A stretch of 64,000 bases of DNA from Novosphingobium sp. HII-3. GTDB taxonomy: Bacteria; Pseudomonadota; Alphaproteobacteria; Sphingomonadales; Sphingomonadaceae. The notes under the pieces are model-generated. The model searched no databases. It was not told the DNA's origin and saw only the letters and a list, made by a program, of their open reading frames with translations. Positions 52,447 through 61,244 of this stretch are shown here, in pieces. How positions within the stretch are numbered: the stretch's first letter is position 1; each line of letters begins with the position of its first letter. Location of the stretch: NCBI RefSeq assembly GCF_002916655.1, contig NZ_PPSM01000066.1, forward strand, positions 79,507-143,506, given 5' to 3'. The translations under genes and the position numbers were made by a program.

Positions 52447-53592
52447 ATGCAATTCGAATGGACTGTCGAGCAGGACGCATTCCGGCACAAGATCCGGGAC
52501 TTCCTTGCTTCCAACTTGCCGGATGACTGGGAGACGTTCTCCGAACACGGGCCGGCGTCTCCCGCGCTGACCGCTTTCGCCCGTGAGTTTTGCGTGAAGC
52601 TGGCCGAGGCAGGCATTCTCTTCCCTCATTGGCCGATCGAGATGGGAGGCGAGGGGCTGGGCCCATGGGAGCAGCAGATCCTCGCCGAGGAGATGTGGAT
52701 CGCCGGCGAGCCGCGCGGCGGTCAGTATATGAACGTCAACTGGATCGGTCCCACGCTGGAGAGATACGGGACGCCGGAACAGAAGGCCCGCTACCTTGAG
52801 CCGATCACGCGCGGGGAATCGCTGTGGTGCCAGGGTTTTTCCGAACCGGACGCAGGGTCCGACCTCGCTTCGCTGCGCACGCGCGCCGTGCTGACGGACG
52901 GACACTATGTCATCAATGGGCAGAAGATCTGGACCAGCTACGCCGGGCTGGCCGACACCTGCTTCCTTCTGACGCGCACCAGCGACGACCGGAAGAAGGG
53001 GATCACCATCATCCTGGTCCCGATGGATACGCCTGGCATCACGGTGCGCCAGATCCCTTCCCTTATCGGAGAGGGGGACATTCACGAGGTCTTCTTCGAC
53101 GATGTGACTGTGCCCGAAACCGCCCGCTTCGGCCAGGAAGGGCAGGCGTGGGAGATCGTCGCCTATTCGCTCCGCAATGAGCGTTTGGGCATCCCGCGCT
53201 TCACCCTCGCCCGGGCCGCTCTCGACAGGGCGGTGCAGATGCTGAAGGGGCAGGAGCGTTTCCGCCGCGAAGCCGTGCGGATCGAGGCTGCCCGGTGCGC
53301 TGCCCTTTGCGAGGCTGCGGGGACGGCGAACTACGCCGTCGTGCAGAAGCGTGTCGACGGGCTGGCGATCGGGGCGGAATCCAGTTCCGCCCGCTACGCG
53401 ACGGTCATGGCCGAAAGAGCGGTGTGCGAGTTCGTGATCGAATTCCTGCCCGAAGCGCTCGCAGGGGCATCGTCGTACCTCAAGATGCACCATCAGCGCG
53501 GCATCGTAGCCGGCGTTGCTGCCGGTTCCGCCGAAATCCAGCTCAACATCATTGCCAGCGATGTGCTGGAATTGCCACGGGAATCGCGCTGA
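52447..53592 (+). CDS. Acyl-CoA dehydrogenase, long subunit (second pair)
   Basis: This 381-residue subunit has the N-terminal helical domain and GFSEPDAGSDLASLRTRA with NGQKIWTSYAGLADTCFLL in the middle domain. The C-terminal domain lacks the RxQFGxP FAD-contact motif. NERLG near residue 242 could carry the catalytic base, which is uncertain. Its stop overlaps the short partner start by one base (TGATG). The arrangement parallels the pair at 47002-49208 but in the opposite order and direction. Confidence 0.9.
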   Translation: MQFEWTVEQDAFRHKIRDFLASNLPDDWETFSEHGPASPALTAFAREFCVKLAEAGILFPHWPIEMGGEGLGPWEQQILAEEMWIAGEPRGGQYMNVNWIGPTLERYGTPEQKARYLEPITRGESLWCQGFSEPDAGSDLASLRTRAVLTDGHYVINGQKIWTSYAGLADTCFLLTRTSDDRKKGITIILVPMDTPGITVRQIPSLIGEGDIHEVFFDDVTVPETARFGQEGQAWEIVAYSLRNERLGIPRFTLARAALDRAVQMLKGQERFRREAVRIEAARCAALCEAAGTANYAVVQKRVDGLAIGAESSSARYATVMAERAVCEFVIEFLPEALAGASSYLKMHHQRGIVAGVAAGSAEIQLNIIASDVLELPRESR

Positions 53593-54509
53593 TGCAGCTT
53601 TCGCTCAACGAAGACCAGCAGCAGGTTCTGGACTTCATTGACAGTCTCGCCCGGCCATACGCCGGGGTTCCGCTGCACGACGTCTCCCTGGCGCTGGAAA
53701 ATGCCGAACTTGACGCCGCGCTGATCGAGAACGGCTTCCTTGACGTGATGGCCGTGGAGGAACTGGGGCCGGTCACAGCCGCGCTCGTCGTGGAAAAGCT
53801 GGCGCGCCTGCCTTTCGCGGTGGAAGCGGCGGCGTCGACCTTCGTTCGGCCGCTTGTCGCCCCCGATCTCCCCCGGCCGATCTGCCTTGTCGAGGAAGAT
53901 CGCATGGGCGCGCCCTTGCGGTTCCTGCGGCCCGGTGCAACCGTCATCGTCATCGGCCCGTCCGGCGTGCGCAGCTTCACGGCGGAGGAGGAGCATATCG
54001 CCGCCGCACAGGAGGATACGCTCTACGCCTACCCGGTGGCATTCCTTCAAACGACGCCCCAAACGCTCACGACACATACAGTGGACGCGGCGGAAGTGCT
54101 GCGACTGTGGCGAGTGGCCATGGCAGCGGAGGCTGCGGGCCTGCTCGGCGCGGCGCTCGCAAGTACAGTGACCTATGTGTCCGAGCGCAAGCAGTTTGGC
54201 CGCCCGCTCGCGACGTTCCAGGGCATGCGCCACCGTCTCGCAGAAGATCAGGTGCTGACGAACAGCGTCTACTGGCTGGCTCTTCGGGCGGCCGGCACGG
54301 CCCAGCAGGGCGACGCAGCGCTTGCGTTGCTGCACGCGCAGGAGGCGGCACGGCGCGTCTGTTACGATTACCACCAGTTTCTGGGTGGCATGGGCATAAC
54401 TCTGGAGCACCCGCTTCACCTGTGGACCTATCGCCTGAAGCTCCTGACGGCGGAACTCGGTGGCCGAGGCGAACAGGCGCTGGCCGCCGCGGACGCCCTG
54501 TGGGGCTGA
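53592..54509 (+). CDS. Acyl-CoA dehydrogenase, short subunit (second pair)
   Basis: This 305-residue subunit has SERKQFGRPLATFQGMRH and HQFLGGMGITLEHP in the C-terminal domain, but its middle domain is shortened and lacks GFSEPxAGSD. It should complete the FAD site of the long subunit in a heterotetramer. The frame runs back to 53295, but ATG 53592, overlapping the previous stop, is the family start. It converges directly with the LuxR-type gene; the two stop codons share the palindrome TGATCA. Confidence 0.88.
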   Translation: MQLSLNEDQQQVLDFIDSLARPYAGVPLHDVSLALENAELDAALIENGFLDVMAVEELGPVTAALVVEKLARLPFAVEAAASTFVRPLVAPDLPRPICLVEEDRMGAPLRFLRPGATVIVIGPSGVRSFTAEEEHIAAAQEDTLYAYPVAFLQTTPQTLTTHTVDAAEVLRLWRVAMAAEAAGLLGAALASTVTYVSERKQFGRPLATFQGMRHRLAEDQVLTNSVYWLALRAAGTAQQGDAALALLHAQEAARRVCYDYHQFLGGMGITLEHPLHLWTYRLKLLTAELGGRGEQALAAADALWG

Positions 54510-55595
54510 TCAGGCCATCACTGCCACGCTGTCGCAGACAAGACGGACCAGTTCGGGCAGCCCCCGGACGCCCAGTTTGGTGTAGAGCCGCTTGGAATAG
54601 TTTCGCGCGGTCTCCACGGTTAAGCCCATGCGTTCGGCCGCTTCGGCGATGGAAAGCCCCTCGTTGAGCGCGATCGCGAGTTCCGCTTCCCGGGGCGGAA
54701 GGTCGAACACCTTGGAAAGACGCTCGACGCTGGCTGGGGTGCGCGCGTTGGGCAGGCGACACAAAGCCAGCATGGAGGGTTCGGGCATGTCCGTGGTGGT
54801 GGTGAGCAACGCCTCCAGACGCGGATGCTCATGCAGGAGGACCGCGCGCGGCGCCGGTGCCGCAGCGGAGGTGAAGAGCGCCGCTGCCGCCGCCAAATCT
54901 CGCTCCGCCTGAATTCCAAGATCGCGAAGCCGCTCGCCAACACGCGGGGCGTACCCGATATTGGTCCGTATCCAGGCATCGAGCCGAGGGTCCATGGCCA
55001 GAAGGCGGGCCTCCGCGTCGAAGATGATCCACGCGGTCGCGCTCCGCGCCAGACCCTGCGTACTGACGCTGGCCCGCACGCGGTGATCTTCAAGCTGGAC
55101 ATAGCTGCGCAGCGTCGCCTCGACGTAGGGAGCAAGCGACGAGAGCATGGCGCTGTCGGCGGCCTCGCAGGGGCGCGCCCGCGCAAGAATGAGCCACGCG
55201 TCGGTGCCGTCGATGGGCGGAAGGCGCACCACGCGTTCGTCGGTAATGCCGAGGCGCGCCATCTTGGCCATGCGTTCGGCCCGGAAGACCGGGTCGTGGT
55301 CCACGAATTCGCCCACGCTGTAGACCCGGCCCGGCCTCAACCGGTCGTAATGGATGCGCTCCAGAGCGTGCATGGCGAAAGGATCGCTCCCGCGTAGAGC
55401 TGTCCTCAGATCCTTGCCGGCATGAAAGTCTTTGATCCCCCCGTGCTGACCATCGCCCTTCCTCAACACGATACTTACATGCTCCGCTTCCGTACGGCGG
55501 CGCAGGCGCTGGAGGAACTCGGTAAGCTGCGCGCTATCGACGATCCCCCGGATCAACGGGAGTAACAGATCAGTCTCATCGGAAGAGGTCAGCAT
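54510..55595 (-). CDS. LuxR family transcriptional regulator
   Basis: This 361-residue protein has a C-terminal LuxR/FixJ HTH (about 295-355: LPPREAELAIALNEGLSIAEAAERMG in two parts, ETARNYSKRLYTKLGVRG). The upstream about 280 residues are a sensor-like region with no recognised autoinducer or receiver domain. The frame opens at 55754; ATG 55595 follows GGGAGTGAG and is preferred. A perfect 14-bp palindrome lies just before the start. It diverges from cysD and converges with the acyl-CoA dehydrogenases, either of which may be its target. Confidence 0.87.
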   Translation of the reverse strand: MLTSSDETDLLLPLIRGIVDSAQLTEFLQRLRRRTEAEHVSIVLRKGDGQHGGIKDFHAGKDLRTALRGSDPFAMHALERIHYDRLRPGRVYSVGEFVDHDPVFRAERMAKMARLGITDERVVRLPPIDGTDAWLILARARPCEAADSAMLSSLAPYVEATLRSYVQLEDHRVRASVSTQGLARSATAWIIFDAEARLLAMDPRLDAWIRTNIGYAPRVGERLRDLGIQAERDLAAAAALFTSAAAPAPRAVLLHEHPRLEALLTTTTDMPEPSMLALCRLPNARTPASVERLSKVFDLPPREAELAIALNEGLSIAEAAERMGLTVETARNYSKRLYTKLGVRGLPELVRLVCDSVAVMA

Positions 55596-55602
55596 AGTCT
55601 CA

Positions 55603-55616
55603 CTCCCATATGGGAG
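55603..55616. promoter_or_regulatory. Perfect 14-bp palindrome CTCCCATATGGGAG
   Basis: The palindrome lies 7 bases upstream of the LuxR-type start and overlaps its ribosome site. It is in the 109-bp divergent region with cysD. Its symmetry and place suggest an operator for a dimeric regulator, perhaps autoregulation by the LuxR-type protein. Confidence 0.5.
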
Positions 55617-55704
55617 GTTCCCGCCGGAGTCATCCCTGCAAAGAGTGATTCGTGCCTGATATGAAGGTGCCTGCCCGAACAGGGAGCGATCAAAGGGAGC
55701 TGTG

Positions 55705-56607
55705 ATGAAGACCCTCACACACCTCGAGCGGCTCGAGGCTGAATCCATCCACATTATACGAGAAGTTGTCGCCGAAGCGGAAAAGCCGGTGATGCTCTAT
55801 TCGGTGGGCAAGGACAGTGCCGTCATGCTGCACCTTGCGCGGAAGGCCTTCTATCCTTCGCCACCGCCGTTCCCACTCCTTCATGTCGATACGACGTGGA
55901 AGTTCAAGGCGATGTACGACCTGCGGGACAAGATGGCGCGGGAGAGCGGGATGGACCTGCTCGTCTACCAGAATCCGGAAGCGATCGAACAGGGCATCAA
56001 TCCCTTCGACCATGGCGCGCTTCACACGGATATGTGGAAGACTGAGGGCTTGAAGCAGGCGCTCGACAAGTACGGCTTCGACGCCGCTTTTGGAGGCGCT
56101 CGCCGGGACGAGGAGAAGAGCCGGGCGAAGGAGCGGATTTTCTCGTTCCGGACCTCTTCTCATGGCTGGGATCCCAAGAACCAGCGGCCCGAACTCTGGA
56201 ATCTCTACAACGCCCGCAAGGCGCGCGGCGAATCGATCCGGGTGTTCCCGATCTCCAACTGGACCGAGCTCGATATCTGGCAGTACATTCACCTCAACGA
56301 CATTCCGATCGTTCCGCTCTACTTTGCTGACAAGCGACCGACGGTGGAACGCGACGGGATGCTGCTCATGGTCGACGACGACCGCTTTCCGCTGCAACCC
56401 GATGAGCGACCCGTGCTCCGGTCCATCCGCTTCCGCACCCTCGGCTGCTATCCACTCACAGGCGCGGTCGAAAGCGAGGCGAAGACGCTTCCCGAGGTGA
56501 TCCAGGAGACGCTGCTCACCACAACGTCTGAGCGGCAGGGCCGGGCGATCGACAAGGATGCCGGCGGGGCCGGTATGGAAGTCAAGAAGCAGCAGGGGTA
56601 CTTCTGA
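55705..56607 (+). CDS. cysD: Sulfate adenylyltransferase subunit 2
   Basis: This 300-residue subunit adenylates sulfate to APS with CysN. It has the PP-loop [13 protein letters not shown] and [15 protein letters not shown], with the usual length and C-terminus (KKQQGYF). GTG at 55702 and ATG at 55705 are adjacent; the ATG after AAAGGGAGC is preferred. It overlaps cysNC by one base. It begins the sulfate-activation operon cysD-cysNC-cysQ. Confidence 0.96.
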   Translation: MKTLTHLERLEAESIHIIREVVAEAEKPVMLYSVGKDSAVMLHLARKAFYPSPPPFPLLHVDTTWKFKAMYDLRDKMARESGMDLLVYQNPEAIEQGINPFDHGALHTDMWKTEGLKQALDKYGFDAAFGGARRDEEKSRAKERIFSFRTSSHGWDPKNQRPELWNLYNARKARGESIRVFPISNWTELDIWQYIHLNDIPIVPLYFADKRPTVERDGMLLMVDDDRFPLQPDERPVLRSIRFRTLGCYPLTGAVESEAKTLPEVIQETLLTTTSERQGRAIDKDAGGAGMEVKKQQGYF

Positions 56608-58529
56608 TGGCGGACATCGACACCAGGGAAGCGGTCTACGTGACAGACACGCTGATCGCTGAGGACATTGACGCATATCTTGTCCAGCATGAACACAAGA
56701 CGATGCTGCGCTTCATCACCTGCGGCAGCGTGGATGACGGCAAGTCGACCCTGATCGGACGCCTGCTCTACGATTCCAAAATGATCTTCGAGGATCAGCT
56801 CGACGCGCTGACGGCCGATTCCAAGAAGGTGGGCACCCAGGGGCAGGAAATCGACTTTGCGCTTCTGGTCGATGGCTTGGCTGCCGAGCGCGAGCAGGGC
56901 ATCACCATCGATGTTGCGTACCGCTTCTTCAACACCGAAAAGCGCAAGTTCATCGTCGCCGACTGCCCTGGCCACGAGCAGTACACCCGCAATATGGTGA
57001 CCGGCGCATCGACGGCAGACCTCGCGGTGATACTGATCGACGCCCGCAAAGGTGTCCTGGTGCAGACGCGACGGCATTCGTATCTCTGCCATCTGATCGG
57101 CATCAAGAACATCGTTCTGGCCGTGAACAAGATGGATCTTGTCGACTACGATCAGGCCGTGTTCGACGGTATCGTCAAGGACTATGCCGAATTTGCAAAA
57201 TCGATCGGCATCGAAAGTTTCACCGCCATGCCGATCTCCGGCTTCAAAGGCGACAACATAACTTCGCTGTCGACCAACACGCCCTGGTACGCCGGGCCTA
57301 CGCTGGTGGAGCATCTGGAGACGGTGGAGGTCCTGTCCTCCGTCGATGCGGACAAGCCGTTCCGTCTGCCCGTTCAGTGGGTAAACCGCCCGAATCTGGA
57401 TTTTCGGGGGTTTTCAGGGCTCATCTCCACAGGCTCAGTGAAGCCGGGGGACAAGATCCGCGTCCTTCCTTCGGGCAAGACCAGCAGCATCACCCGCATC
57501 GTCACGTTCGACGGCGACCTTGAGGAGGCGGTCGCCGGTCAGTCGGTCACGGTCTGCTTCGAAGACGAGATCGACTGCTCGCGCGGCTCCGTCATCGCCA
57601 TAGCGGACAATCCGCCGCAGACAGCCGACCAGTTCGAATCCACCATCGTGTGGATGGCGGACGAGGCCCTTATTCCGGGGCGGGCATACTGGCTGAAGCT
57701 GGGCACGCAGATGGTCTCGGCCACGGTCGCGGAGCCCAAGTACACGGTCAACGTCAACACCATGGAGCACATGGCAGCCAAGACGCTCGACCTTAACGCC
57801 ATCGGCGTTGCGGAAGTGACTGCGGACAAGCCGATCGTCTTCGAACCTTATGCTGAGAACCGCGCGCTGGGCGGGTTCATCCTGATCGACAAGATGACGA
57901 ACGCCACCGTGGCGGCGGGCATGCTCAACTTCTCGCTGCGCCGTTCGCAGAATGTCCACTGGCAGGCTGTTGACATCGACCGGACGCAGCACGCCAAGCT
58001 GAAGAACCAGAAGCCTGCCGTGTTGTGGTTCACGGGGCTTTCGGGATCGGGCAAGTCGACGATCGCCAATCTCGTCGAGAAGAAGCTGCACCGGATGAAC
58101 CGGCACACCTTCCTGCTCGACGGCGACAACGTACGTCATGGCCTGAACAAGGATCTCGGGTTCACCGAGGCCGACCGCATCGAGAACATCCGCCGCGTGG
58201 GCGAGGTCTCGAAGCTGATGACCGATGCCGGGCTTATCGTCATCACGGCGTTCATCTCACCGTTCCAGGCCGATCGCGAGATGGTGCGTGGCATGCTGCA
58301 AGACGGCGAGTTCATCGAGGTGTTCATCGACACCCCGCTGAAGGTTGCCGAAGCGCGCGACGTCAAGGGGCTCTACAAGAAGGCGCGGTCGGGCGAACTT
58401 AAGAACTTCACCGGCATCGACAGCCCCTACGAGGCGCCGCGCAATCCGGAAGTCCGCATCGACACGACTGTCCTTTCGCCCGAGGAAGCGGCGGAACTCA
58501 TCGTCAACACACTCCTGGGAGACGCCTGA
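56607..58529 (+). CDS. cysNC: Bifunctional sulfate adenylyltransferase subunit 1/APS kinase
   Basis: This 640-residue fusion carries the CysN GTPase (GSVDDGKST at 40-48, [17 protein letters not shown]) followed by the CysC kinase (about 470-640: [34 protein letters not shown]). It drives APS synthesis by GTP hydrolysis and then makes PAPS. The fusion is common in alphaproteobacteria. It overlaps cysD and cysQ by one base each (TGATG). Confidence 0.97.
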   Translation: MADIDTREAVYVTDTLIAEDIDAYLVQHEHKTMLRFITCGSVDDGKSTLIGRLLYDSKMIFEDQLDALTADSKKVGTQGQEIDFALLVDGLAAEREQGITIDVAYRFFNTEKRKFIVADCPGHEQYTRNMVTGASTADLAVILIDARKGVLVQTRRHSYLCHLIGIKNIVLAVNKMDLVDYDQAVFDGIVKDYAEFAKSIGIESFTAMPISGFKGDNITSLSTNTPWYAGPTLVEHLETVEVLSSVDADKPFRLPVQWVNRPNLDFRGFSGLISTGSVKPGDKIRVLPSGKTSSITRIVTFDGDLEEAVAGQSVTVCFEDEIDCSRGSVIAIADNPPQTADQFESTIVWMADEALIPGRAYWLKLGTQMVSATVAEPKYTVNVNTMEHMAAKTLDLNAIGVAEVTADKPIVFEPYAENRALGGFILIDKMTNATVAAGMLNFSLRRSQNVHWQAVDIDRTQHAKLKNQKPAVLWFTGLSGSGKSTIANLVEKKLHRMNRHTFLLDGDNVRHGLNKDLGFTEADRIENIRRVGEVSKLMTDAGLIVITAFISPFQADREMVRGMLQDGEFIEVFIDTPLKVAEARDVKGLYKKARSGELKNFTGIDSPYEAPRNPEVRIDTTVLSPEEAAELIVNTLLGDA

Positions 58530-59266
58530 TGCCGCTGGATGATGGGGATCTTGCCGCAAAGCTGGCAGTAGAAGCGGGCAGGATACTGCTGAACGTGCGC
58601 CAGTCCGGTCTGTTCAGCGGGAAGGCGCTGGGCAAGGCCGGGGACCAGACGGCGAACCAGTTCCTGTGCCATGCCCTGCGCGAGCAGCGTCCCGAGGACG
58701 GTCTCCTCTCCGAAGAGGAAAAGGACAACCCGGAGCGGCTGGATAAGAGCCGCGTCTGGATCGTGGATCCGGTGGATGGCACGCGTGAGTATGGCGAGGA
58801 GCGGACTGACTGGGCGGTTCACGTCGGCCTTGCGGTGGACGGCGTTCCGGCTCTGGGCGCCGTGGCGCTGCCGGGCGCGGACCTCGTGCTGCGCTCCGAT
58901 CAGCCCGGCCAGATACCCCCCGCCCCGGAAAAGCTGCGCATGGTGGTCAGCCGCACCCGTCCCGCCAAAGAGGCGACCAGCGTTGCCCAAACGCTTGACG
59001 CAGAACTGGTGCCGATGGGATCGGCGGGCGCCAAGGCGATGGCGATCCTGCTGGGGCAGGCGGACATCTATCTGCATTCGGGCGGTCAGTACGAGTGGGA
59101 TAGTTGCGCGCCGGCCGCCATCGCGATTGGATGGGGGCTCCATGTGTCGCGGATCGATGGATCACCGCTCGTGTACAACCAGCAGGACGTCTACATGCCC
59201 GACCTGCTGATCTGCCGAAAAGAGCACGCCGGGATGGTGCTGCGCGAGGTTTCGGTGCTGGCCTGA
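58529..59266 (+). CDS. cysQ: 3'(2'),5'-bisphosphate nucleotidase CysQ
   Basis: This 245-residue inositol-monophosphatase-fold phosphatase recycles PAP left from PAPS use. Metal-binding motifs are LLSEEEKDNPER, WIVDPVDGTREYGE and YEWDSCAPAAIA. It directly follows cysNC, fitting removal of the inhibitory by-product PAP in the same pathway. Confidence 0.93.
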   Translation: MPLDDGDLAAKLAVEAGRILLNVRQSGLFSGKALGKAGDQTANQFLCHALREQRPEDGLLSEEEKDNPERLDKSRVWIVDPVDGTREYGEERTDWAVHVGLAVDGVPALGAVALPGADLVLRSDQPGQIPPAPEKLRMVVSRTRPAKEATSVAQTLDAELVPMGSAGAKAMAILLGQADIYLHSGGQYEWDSCAPAAIAIGWGLHVSRIDGSPLVYNQQDVYMPDLLICRKEHAGMVLREVSVLA

Positions 59267-59382
59267 CCTCTATCGCCGTCGCATTTCGGCCCTTGGCGCG
59301 TCAGGGGCTGGGGTGCCGGGAGCACGATATCTTGAGAGGCTCGGCGGTTCACGCGCCCGGTCAACATTGCTGTTCAGTGCTA

Positions 59383-59396
59383 CCCTCATTATAGGG
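59383..59396. promoter_or_regulatory. Inverted repeat CCCT-N6-AGGG before TetR gene
   Basis: CCCT (59383-59386) and AGGG (59393-59396) flank CATTAT, 29 bases before the TetR-type start. The TATAGG within it could be a -10 element, so this may be an autoregulatory operator. The symmetry is short and the call is tentative. Confidence 0.3.
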
Positions 59397-59425
59397 CAAC
59401 GCCTTTCGGGTATTAAGGGACAGTG

Positions 59426-60094
59426 ATGGAAGCAAGGACCAGGCGCCGGGTGAGGGATCCGATCGCGACGCGCGAGACGATCCTGGAGGCCGCCAGCAAC
59501 CTCCTGGCCAAGGACGGTCTGGAGGGGGTCAGCCTTTCGGCGGTCGCACATCTTGCGGGCGTCAATCGCGGCACGGCTTACCAGCATTTCGAAACGCGCG
59601 AGAAGCTGATTGAGGCCACGATCGAGTGGGTGTCGGACAAGCTGTTCCGCGCCGTTTTCGGAGACCCTGCCACCGTCGGGGAGCGGCGCGTGGAGGAAGT
59701 CGATACCGCTGATCTCACGGATCGCCTGTGCGGCTTCGCCATGGACAATCCGGAGATCTGCCGTGTTTGGCTGCAGCAGGTCCTAGCCTCGCCGGACCCG
59801 AGCCAAGACCCTTTCTGGCGCGAATATTCCGGGTCTTTGCAGCGCTTCGCCAACACCAGACTGGCAATGCCCGGCGTCGACGCCGAGGTGCTTTCGGTCC
59901 TCAACCTTGCCGGCGTGTTCTTCTGGCCGATCTTCGCACGGGCCCATGCGGCCGACGACGACGAGCGTCAGGCGCTGTCGAAGCGCTTCAGCCGCGAGAT
60001 CCTGCGGCTTTCCATGTACGGTTCGATGAACGCATCGCGCTTTCCAGAGGTCGCCGAGCGGCTGGCGGCCGGGGAGGACGCCGGGCGGCCCTGA
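59426..60094 (+). CDS. TetR family transcriptional regulator
   Basis: This 222-residue regulator has an N-terminal HTH at about 15-60 ([33 protein letters not shown]) and a ligand-binding C-terminal domain. ATG 59426 follows AAGGGACAG; GTG 59423 is adjacent. It lies before the AcuI-like reductase and acyl-CoA ligase genes and probably controls them. Confidence 0.9.
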   Translation: MEARTRRRVRDPIATRETILEAASNLLAKDGLEGVSLSAVAHLAGVNRGTAYQHFETREKLIEATIEWVSDKLFRAVFGDPATVGERRVEEVDTADLTDRLCGFAMDNPEICRVWLQQVLASPDPSQDPFWREYSGSLQRFANTRLAMPGVDAEVLSVLNLAGVFFWPIFARAHAADDDERQALSKRFSREILRLSMYGSMNASRFPEVAERLAAGEDAGRP

Positions 60095-60212
60095 CTCCTT
60101 CCTTTATTCGCCTCCGCGATGCCATACTCGCGTACCATTGACGCAAGGGGTGGTAAACCCGCAGCAGGGCAGGCGTGTTCGCCCCCTGCGGGCGATGAGG
60201 GAGTCTCAAGTC

Positions 60213-61196
60213 ATGTTTTCCGCTATCGTGATCGACAAGACCGAAGATGGTCAGTCCGTCGGCCTTCAGCAGTTGGACGAAAGTGCCCTGCCGGAAGGTG
60301 ATGTCACCGTCGATGTCGCCTACTCGACCCTGAACTTCAAGGATGGCCTGGCGATCACGGGTAGCTCGCCCGTGGTGCGCAAGTTCCCGATGGTGCCGGG
60401 TATCGATCTCGTCGGAACGGTGACGGACAGCAGTCATGCGGATTGGAAAGTCGGTGATACGGTCGTCCTCAACGGCTGGGGCGTCGGCGAGGGCCACTGG
60501 GGCGGTCTTGCTCAGAAGGCGCGTCTGAAGGGTGACTGGCTGGTGCCTCTGCCCTCCGCCTTTACACCCGAACAGGCTATGGCCATCGGCACTGCCGGCT
60601 ATACCGCAGCGCTGTGCGTCGATGCACTCGTGGATTGGGGCGTGACCCCTGACAAGGGCGAAATCCTGGTGACCGGTGCGACTGGCGGCGTCGGTTCCGT
60701 CGCAATCGCGATCCTCAAGAAGCTTGGTTATTCGGTGGTCGCTCTCACTGGCAAACCCGGGGAGGTCGATTACCTCAAGGGCCTTGGCGCCGAAACTGTC
60801 ATGGATCGCGCCGAACTGGCGGAGAAGGGCAAGCCCCTGCAAAAGGAACGCTGGGCCGGTGTCATCGACACTGCCGGCAGCTTCACGCTTGCGAACGCTT
60901 GCGCCCAGACGAAGTACGGCGGGGCGGTTGCTGCCTGTGGCCTCGCGCAGGGTGCCGATCTTCCCGCCACGGTGATGCCGTTCATTCTGCGCGGCGTGGC
61001 TCTGCTCGGCATCGACAGCGTCATGGCACCCAAGAAGAAGCGTCTGAAGGCGTGGGAGCGGCTGGCGAAGGACCTCGACCCTGCCGCCCTGGAAGCCATC
61101 GGCCAGACCATCGGTTTGAGCGATGCTGTCGACGCTGCCAGGAAGTTCATGTCGGGCGAGGTCAAGGGCCGCTTCATCGTAGACGTGAACGCCTGA
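60213..61196 (+). CDS. AcuI-like acrylyl-CoA reductase/MDR oxidoreductase
   Basis: This 327-residue zinc-free medium-chain reductase matches the YhdH/AcuI family, which reduces acrylyl-CoA or similar enoyl-CoA with NADPH. It has [38 protein letters not shown] and the cofactor motif [16 protein letters not shown] 60213 is the family start; the frame opens earlier at 60138. A terminator follows it. Acrylyl-CoA formed from propionyl units is one possible substrate here. Confidence 0.88.
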   Translation: MFSAIVIDKTEDGQSVGLQQLDESALPEGDVTVDVAYSTLNFKDGLAITGSSPVVRKFPMVPGIDLVGTVTDSSHADWKVGDTVVLNGWGVGEGHWGGLAQKARLKGDWLVPLPSAFTPEQAMAIGTAGYTAALCVDALVDWGVTPDKGEILVTGATGGVGSVAIAILKKLGYSVVALTGKPGEVDYLKGLGAETVMDRAELAEKGKPLQKERWAGVIDTAGSFTLANACAQTKYGGAVAACGLAQGADLPATVMPFILRGVALLGIDSVMAPKKKRLKAWERLAKDLDPAALEAIGQTIGLSDAVDAARKFMSGEVKGRFIVDVNA

Positions 61197-61202
61197 AGAC
61201 AG

Positions 61203-61227
61203 GGGCGGCGCAGGATCGCCCTTTTTT
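61203..61227 (+). terminator. Rho-independent terminator after AcuI-like gene
   Basis: GGGCG (61203-61207) pairs with CGCCC (61217-61221), followed by six T (61222-61227). It lies 7 bases after the stop and only 18 bases before the ligase start, so readthrough or a promoter overlapping it would be needed to express the ligase. Confidence 0.6.
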
Positions 61228-61244
61228 CGAGTATGAGGATGGGC

